Part shown: positions 5,743 to 9,078 of the stretch, in pieces
Numbering within the stretch: position 1 is the first letter of the stretch
Layout of the letters: each line of letters starts with the position of its first letter
Assembly (NCBI GenBank): GCA_015520145.1
Contig: WAQR01000141.1
Coordinates: 1-9,078, forward strand
Length of the DNA: 9,078 nt
Reading direction: 5' to 3'
Source of the DNA: Candidatus Hydrothermarchaeota archaeon
GTDB lineage: Archaea; Hydrothermarchaeota; Hydrothermarchaeia; Hydrothermarchaeales; WAQR01
Notes under the pieces: model-generated
What the model was told of the DNA's origin: nothing
Databases searched by the model: none
Seen by the model: the letters and a program-made list of their open reading frames with translations, nothing else
Translations under genes and position numbers: made by a program

Positions 5743-6914
5743 TTTGATTCCTCCACTAAGATTCCAAGAACTTTGTTAAATTTTAAGATAATCTCACCCA
5801 CCTCCTTTGTCGGCCTGCCTGCATCTATAACTTTAAAAATGATATTTAATGCCTTTTTTATATCAAGGTCGTCATCCATGGCGTTTTCAAACTCTTCTTC
5901 AATCTCTCTCCCTGCTTTTATGCCCCTCTCTTTGCTGCATGATTTCAAAAAATTATTCAATTTCTGCATCTTCTTCTCTGATTCGTCCAGCTTCTCAAAC
6001 GTAAAATTCAGCTCTTCACGGTAATTCGAGAGGAGTATCAACCTTATCGCCATCGGTGAATATCCTTTCTTTAAAATGTCCCTTAATGTAAAATAATTTC
6101 TAAGTGTTTTTGACATCTTTTTTCCATTGACCTTTAGAAGAGAGACATGTATCCAGTATTTCACAAATGTCCGCCCTGTGATCGCCTCACTCACCGCTGC
6201 ACTGTTCTCGTGATGAGGGAATATGAGGTCAAGCCCGCCAGTATGTATGTCAAGCTGTGGTCCTAGATATTTCATTGCCATGGTGCAGCATTCCAGATGC
6301 CAGCTTGGTCTCCCCCTACCAAGTTCGGTTTCAAAGAAAAAGCCGCCGTCCATATCATCTTTTGATTTCCATAATGCAAAGTGTTTTGGAACGTCATAGT
6401 CCTCACGTTTCGTCCTGGCTCTTACATGTTTATTTACCTCTTTTCGTGAAAGCGTTCCGTAGCCTGCTGCCTTTGTTATATCAAAATATACTGTCCCGTC
6501 ATCGGCCTTAAATGCCCGCCCATTTTTCAAAAGCTGACTTGCAATCCCTGCCATATCCCGGATATGCTCTGATGCGCGGGGATAAAATCTTGCTGATTTG
6601 ATATTTAAGACCCTTAAATCATCAAAAAATGCATCGGCATATTTTTTAGTTACTTCCTTTAACTCCATCCTTTTCCGCCTGGCCCTCTCTATTGTCTTCT
6701 CATCAATGTCTGTAATGTTCATGACAAGCTTCACGTCATATCCCCTGTACTCAAGCCACCGCCTTAGGACATCCACAAAGACAAACGTCCGAAAATTTCC
6801 GATGTGCGCATAGTCGTGGACAGTCGGACCGCACGAGTACATCAAAACCTCTTTTTTTGACGGCGTAAAGACCTCTTTTTTCCCTGTCAGAGTATTGTAA
6901 AGCTTTAAGACCAT
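5739..6914 (-). CDS. cysS: Cysteinyl-tRNA synthetase, short form
   Basis: A 391-residue class I synthetase that charges tRNA-Cys. Visible motifs are YSCGPTVHDYAHIGNFRTF (zinc ligand Cys28 and the HIGH-type signature HIGN, 37-40), NITDIDEK, SWHLECC (Cys209), HTGGLDLIFPHHENS (His234) and the KMSKS-type loop KKMSKTLRN (266-270). Two oddities stand out. The fourth zinc position, Glu238 in the E. coli enzyme, is Ser here. The protein ends at VLGILVEESK, about 65 residues before the E. coli C-terminus (461 residues), so the small C-terminal anticodon-recognition subdomain is absent although the helical bundle is present. There is no Shine-Dalgarno sequence, and an AT-rich TATA-like stretch lies about 28 bases upstream, so the mRNA is probably leaderless. 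It is first in an operon with the ABC exporter and malic enzyme. Confidence 0.93.
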   Translation of the reverse strand: MVLKLYNTLTGKKEVFTPSKKEVLMYSCGPTVHDYAHIGNFRTFVFVDVLRRWLEYRGYDVKLVMNITDIDEKTIERARRKRMELKEVTKKYADAFFDDLRVLNIKSARFYPRASEHIRDMAGIASQLLKNGRAFKADDGTVYFDITKAAGYGTLSRKEVNKHVRARTKREDYDVPKHFALWKSKDDMDGGFFFETELGRGRPSWHLECCTMAMKYLGPQLDIHTGGLDLIFPHHENSAAVSEAITGRTFVKYWIHVSLLKVNGKKMSKTLRNYFTLRDILKKGYSPMAIRLILLSNYREELNFTFEKLDESEKKMQKLNNFLKSCSKERGIKAGREIEEEFENAMDDDLDIKKALNIIFKVIDAGRPTKEVGEIILKFNKVLGILVEESK

Positions 6915-6930
6915 AATATAACAATTAACC

Positions 6931-6950
6931 TTTTAAGTTTTAAAAAATTA
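6931..6950. promoter_or_regulatory. AT-rich bidirectional promoter between cysS and the CPBP gene
   Basis: Within the 56-base gap between the divergent starts (6914 and 6971), TTTTAAGTTTTAAAAAATTA gives TATA-like elements in both directions. The spacing is about 25-30 bases to the cysS ATG on the minus strand and to the ATG at 6971 on the plus strand. Confidence 0.5.
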
Positions 6951-6970
6951 ACGAGTGGTACAGGGATATA

Positions 6971-7567
6971 ATGAAACTGATTGTGTTCGGGTTTATCTTG
7001 CTGATAGTCAATTCCAATATTGCTGGAAATGGACTTTCTGGCTGGGTCTTAAAAGACACACTATTCTTTTTCGTGTTTCCTGTCCTGGCCCTCAGCCTGC
7101 AAAAAGTCCCTCTAACCGAAGTCGGGCTTACATCCAGGAACTGGAAGACCTCTCTAAGATATGCCGGCATTATGGTCGTGCTCGCATTTCCTTTAATGGT
7201 TTACGGGTCGAGTCTTGAGGAATTCAGGAGCTATTATCCCATATGGCAGCCTGCAAGGGAAAACGTCTATTATCTTCTTCTGCTCTGGGTGGCGATGTTT
7301 ATCTTGATGTTTGTCCTTGAATTCTTTTTCAGGGGTTTTCTGCTCTTTCGCCTGGAAAACGCCTTTGGCAGGGTTCCAGCAATCGTTATCCAGGCAGTAC
7401 CATACGGTTTCATTCATCTCGGGAAGCCCGGACTTGAGGTTTTGTATTCCTTTTTTGTCGGGCTCGTGTTTGGATATGTTGCCCTTAAAACGAGGTCTGT
7501 ACTCCCAAGCTTTCTGGCACACTGGTCGAGTGCTGTAATATTTGATGTACTTTGCATATACTCTTGA
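6971..7567 (+). CDS. CPBP-family intramembrane metalloprotease (CAAX protease-like)
   Basis: A 198-residue membrane protein with about six hydrophobic segments. The three CPBP motifs are present. Motif 1 is VLEFFFRGFLLF, with Glu117 and Arg121. Motif 2 is QAVPYGFIHLGKP, with His149. Motif 3 is PSFLAHWSSAVIFD, with His184. In the canonical first motif two adjacent Glu occur; here the first is Leu116 and only the second Glu remains, a form I recall from other archaeal members. Family roles include prenyl-protein processing and bacteriocin self-immunity; none can be assigned here. A weak AGGGA precedes the ATG by 5 bases, and a TATA-like stretch lies upstream. It is divergent from cysS and 72 bases before the XTP diphosphatase, which has its own promoter. 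Confidence 0.82.
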   Translation: MKLIVFGFILLIVNSNIAGNGLSGWVLKDTLFFFVFPVLALSLQKVPLTEVGLTSRNWKTSLRYAGIMVVLAFPLMVYGSSLEEFRSYYPIWQPARENVYYLLLLWVAMFILMFVLEFFFRGFLLFRLENAFGRVPAIVIQAVPYGFIHLGKPGLEVLYSFFVGLVFGYVALKTRSVLPSFLAHWSSAVIFDVLCIYS

Positions 7568-7601
7568 AAAACAGGAGCGTATCAGCGTGTCATAATCGAA
7601 A

Positions 7602-7618
7602 ACATAAGATATAAAAAA
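7602..7618 (+). promoter_or_regulatory. TATA box and BRE for the XTP diphosphatase gene
   Basis: GAAAACATAAGATATAAAAA combines a purine-rich BRE-like part with a TATA element centred about 27 bases before the ATG at 7640. No Shine-Dalgarno sequence is present between them, so a leaderless transcript is likely. Confidence 0.55.
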
Positions 7619-7639
7619 ACATCCCACAAATAATGAACC

Positions 7640-8209
7640 ATGATATATTTCAAGACATCAAACCCTCACAAATTCGATGAGGCAAAAGAGATATTTAAAC
7701 GCTACGGGATAGAATTAGGACAGATTCCAGAGACATATAGAGAGATTCAGGCAGACTCACTTGAAGAGGTTGTAAAAGATGCCTTAAAAACCATCGAAAA
7801 TATTGGTCGTGGTGTCTTCATAGAGGATGCGGGTCTCTTTATAAAGGCACTAAACGGCTTTCCAGGAGTCTACTCGAGTTATATAGAAAATACAATCGGG
7901 AACGACGGGATACTCAAACTGATGGAAGATGTCGATGACAGAAGTGCTGTATTCATGTCTGTTGTGGGTTTTAAAGGTTTTAAAGGTTTTAGGGACTTTG
8001 ATGCTATGATATTCAAAGGAGAGGTAAAAGGCGAGATTGCCTTTGAGTCCAGGGGGACAGAAGGGTTCGGATACGACCCTATCTTCATCCCGGAAGGTTA
8101 TAAAAAGACTTTTGCTGAAGATTTTGAATTAAAAACCAGGATATCGCACAGAAGACGGGCAATAGAAAAACTGGCGCGATTTATCAATCCATTTATCAAT
8201 CCTAGATAA
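7640..8209 (+). CDS. rdgB: XTP/dITP diphosphatase (RdgB/HAM1 family)
   Basis: A 189-residue pyrophosphatase that removes deaminated purine nucleotides (XTP, ITP, dITP) by hydrolysis to the monophosphates, keeping them out of DNA and RNA. Family motifs are clear: FKTSNPHKFDEAKEIF at the N-terminus (6-11), FIEDAGLFIKALNGFPGVYS (Glu62, Asp63, then Gly-Phe-Pro-Gly 73-76), EGFGYDPIFIPEGYKKTFAE (141-160) and the C-terminal ISHRRRAIEKLA (168-179). Length is normal. Two in-frame tandem duplications are visible: Gly-Phe-Lys repeats at 110-118 and a doubled FINP at the end. An ATG at 7633 is out of frame; the ATG at 7640 has TATA spacing for a leaderless mRNA. The last 8 bases overlap the convergent DP2 gene. 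A nucleotide-pool cleaner beside the replicative polymerase is a sensible but possibly accidental pairing. Confidence 0.93.
   Translation: MIYFKTSNPHKFDEAKEIFKRYGIELGQIPETYREIQADSLEEVVKDALKTIENIGRGVFIEDAGLFIKALNGFPGVYSSYIENTIGNDGILKLMEDVDDRSAVFMSVVGFKGFKGFRDFDAMIFKGEVKGEIAFESRGTEGFGYDPIFIPEGYKKTFAEDFELKTRISHRRRAIEKLARFINPFINPR
7967..7992 (+). repeat. 9-base tandem repeat inside rdgB
   Basis: GGTTTTAAA is repeated nearly three times in phase with the codons, giving Gly-Phe-Lys-Gly-Phe-Lys-Gly-Phe. It sits in a surface-loop region of the family fold, where length varies. Confidence 0.8.
8179..8202 (+). repeat. 12-base tandem duplication at the 3' end of rdgB
   Basis: ATTTATCAATCC occurs twice back to back, giving FINPFINPR at the C-terminus. 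The second copy reaches the first base of the convergent DP2 stop codon. Confidence 0.85.
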
Positions 8210-9078
8210 AATCCGAAAGAGATACCTGCTTTACCCCGTCCTGGTCAAAAACAGAAGAAATGCTCATCTCCAAGATCTCAATCCTCTGGCGGAGATAGTC
8301 GTCCAGGTGGTACTCGTCTATGAGTTTCTTTGTGACCTCCATATATTTCTCCACAGAACCTTTGTGTACTGTCAAAACCAGCTTCCCGCCGCCGCACCTG
8401 TGACATTTTCCGCTCAAAGGTATGCGTCTGTATTTCGCATTGCAGCTGACGCATCTTGTCGTCTGTTTTGAAAACGCCCTCAGATTCCCTGCAAGGTCCG
8501 GCAGAAAATGGCTTTCTATTACCCTTTTCGCCACATCTCTCTCATCAACAGCCCTGATCTTTTTTGCCAGTGCCAGCTGATGTTTTACCTTCTCCATCAT
8601 TGACCCGAGCGTTTTATAGGAACTCACCGTCGGACCTGAGGCAATATCTGTATTATCATGGGTAAATCTCAAATCGAAATACTGCTCTGCCTTCCCGATT
8701 CGATTATTGACTGTCTCGATTATCCCCTCCATCTCCTGGGGCTTTGCATATCTCAACGTGGCTTCATAAAATTCCAGAGGATACCTGTCCACAATATCAA
8801 TATTGTGCGCCTCGTCGTCAATCTCCTTTGGGTCAAGCCTGGTTGTCAGTACCAGCGGGGCATCCATTGTCCCGCCGCGGGTACTTGGAAGATAGCACTT
8901 TGAGAAATTTATAAGGGCATCCAGCAGTAAAAATATCGAATCCTCGTCCCCGTCGCAGTTCCCGGTTACAATGAAATCATTTATTAAAAAATTATGGTGA
9001 CCCTCCACAGTTATATCGTAAACAAAATCAGACCAACACCTCTCAATCGTTATCTCTTTAATGGGATCCAATATCAGA
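8202..9078 (-). CDS. polC: DNA polymerase II (PolD) large subunit DP2, C-terminal part, intein-containing, partial
   Basis: The reading frame is open to the right window edge, so only the 3' part is seen. After the intein end (N at 8960-8958) the extein resumes CDGDEDSIFLLLDALINFSK. This is the catalytic NCDGDED motif, whose Asp residues are essential in Pyrococcus DP2. Then follow RGGTMDAPLVLTTRLDP, DDEAHNID, FTHDNTDIASGPTVSSYKTL, and a zinc finger RCVSCNAKYRRIPLSGKCHRC (Cys at 8453, 8444, 8405 and 8396, approximately). The protein ends VKQVSLSDFI, a good PCNA-interaction motif (Q-x-x-L-x-x-F-I). DP2 is the catalytic subunit of the euryarchaeal replicative polymerase D, working with DP1. The TTG at 9071 is not a start; the frame continues ILDPIKE inside the intein. 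The TAG at 8204-8202 overlaps the end of rdgB. Confidence 0.95.
   Translation of the reverse strand, partial: LILDPIKEITIERCWSDFVYDITVEGHHNFLINDFIVTGNCDGDEDSIFLLLDALINFSKCYLPSTRGGTMDAPLVLTTRLDPKEIDDEAHNIDIVDRYPLEFYEATLRYAKPQEMEGIIETVNNRIGKAEQYFDLRFTHDNTDIASGPTVSSYKTLGSMMEKVKHQLALAKKIRAVDERDVAKRVIESHFLPDLAGNLRAFSKQTTRCVSCNAKYRRIPLSGKCHRCGGGKLVLTVHKGSVEKYMEVTKKLIDEYHLDDYLRQRIEILEMSISSVFDQDGVKQVSLSDFI
8958..9078 (-). other. C-terminal end of an intein in DP2 (blocks F and G)
   Basis: The last 40 or so intein residues are visible: LDPIKEITIERCWSDFVYDI then TVEGHHNFLINDFIVTGN, joined to extein Cys. Block F is VYDITVEGHHNFLIN and block G is DFIVTGN|C. Splicing would cyclise the terminal Asn (codon 8960-8958) with extein Cys (8957-8955) as nucleophile. 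The penultimate residue is Gly instead of the usual His. The insertion site, in front of CDGDED, is the known PolII/DP2 intein site. Whether a homing endonuclease is present cannot be judged because the rest lies outside the window. Confidence 0.92.

Noticed and set aside
7193..7627. A 144-residue minus-strand reading frame
   Set aside because: It is antisense to the CPBP protease, whose membrane segments and motifs are clear; no family resemblance is seen in the antisense product.
8958..9071. TTG at 9071 as a start of a complete gene
   Set aside because: The residues after it are intein blocks F and G, and the frame stays open to the window edge, so this is an internal codon of a larger DP2 gene.

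Overview
The window looks like a piece of a euryarchaeal chromosome. Supporting signs are the PolD large subunit (DP2) carrying an intein, archaeal TATA boxes about 25-30 bases before several start codons, archaeosortase-type C-terminal sorting tails (PEF-CTERM, PGF-pre-PGF, a CGP-like tail), and small VapBC-type PIN-domain modules. The PEF/PGF tails and the ACT-malic enzyme would suit a Methanomicrobia, ANME-1 or Archaeoglobi-like lineage, but that placement is inference and no taxonomic marker was compared.

Left part (1-2150) is a decaying accessory region, with nearly everything on the minus strand. Read in that direction from 2143 down: a broken surface-protein 3' end (PGF-pre-PGF fragment, then a Cys-Gly-Pro tail) interrupted by a 31-base direct repeat; a hairpin terminator; an intact PIN toxin with a small downstream partner; a shrunken PEF-CTERM tail immediately after that module; a degenerate copy of the same terminator region; a VapB-like antitoxin followed by a vapC with an internal deletion; and another PEF-CTERM tail immediately after it, with its own terminator. 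The repeated motif is a toxin-antitoxin module ending 2-15 bases before an orphan archaeosortase tail. This is the most unusual structure in the window.

Centre (2185-6914): a plus-strand winged-helix regulator stands opposite a four-gene minus-strand operon: cysS, then an ABC ATPase and ABC-2 permease overlapping by four bases, then an ACT-domain malic enzyme. The ABC ATPase has no ATG/GTG/TTG start; its reading frame appears to begin at a GTA or ATA overlapping the cysS stop, behind a strong Shine-Dalgarno sequence. The CysRS is short at the C-terminus and has Ser in place of a usual zinc-ligand Glu.

Right part (6971-9078): two plus-strand genes with their own promoters, a CPBP-family membrane protease and an XTP/dITP diphosphatase (nucleotide-pool cleaning). 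The latter runs tail to tail, with an 8-base overlap, into the 3' end of the minus-strand DP2 gene. The DP2 reading frame is open at the right edge and shows the last ~40 residues of an intein joined to the catalytic NCDGDED site, followed by the zinc finger and a C-terminal PCNA-binding motif.

I did not find a clearly new defence or biosynthetic system. The best candidates for something undescribed are the toxin-antitoxin/PEF-tail mosaic and the non-canonical start of the ABC ATPase.
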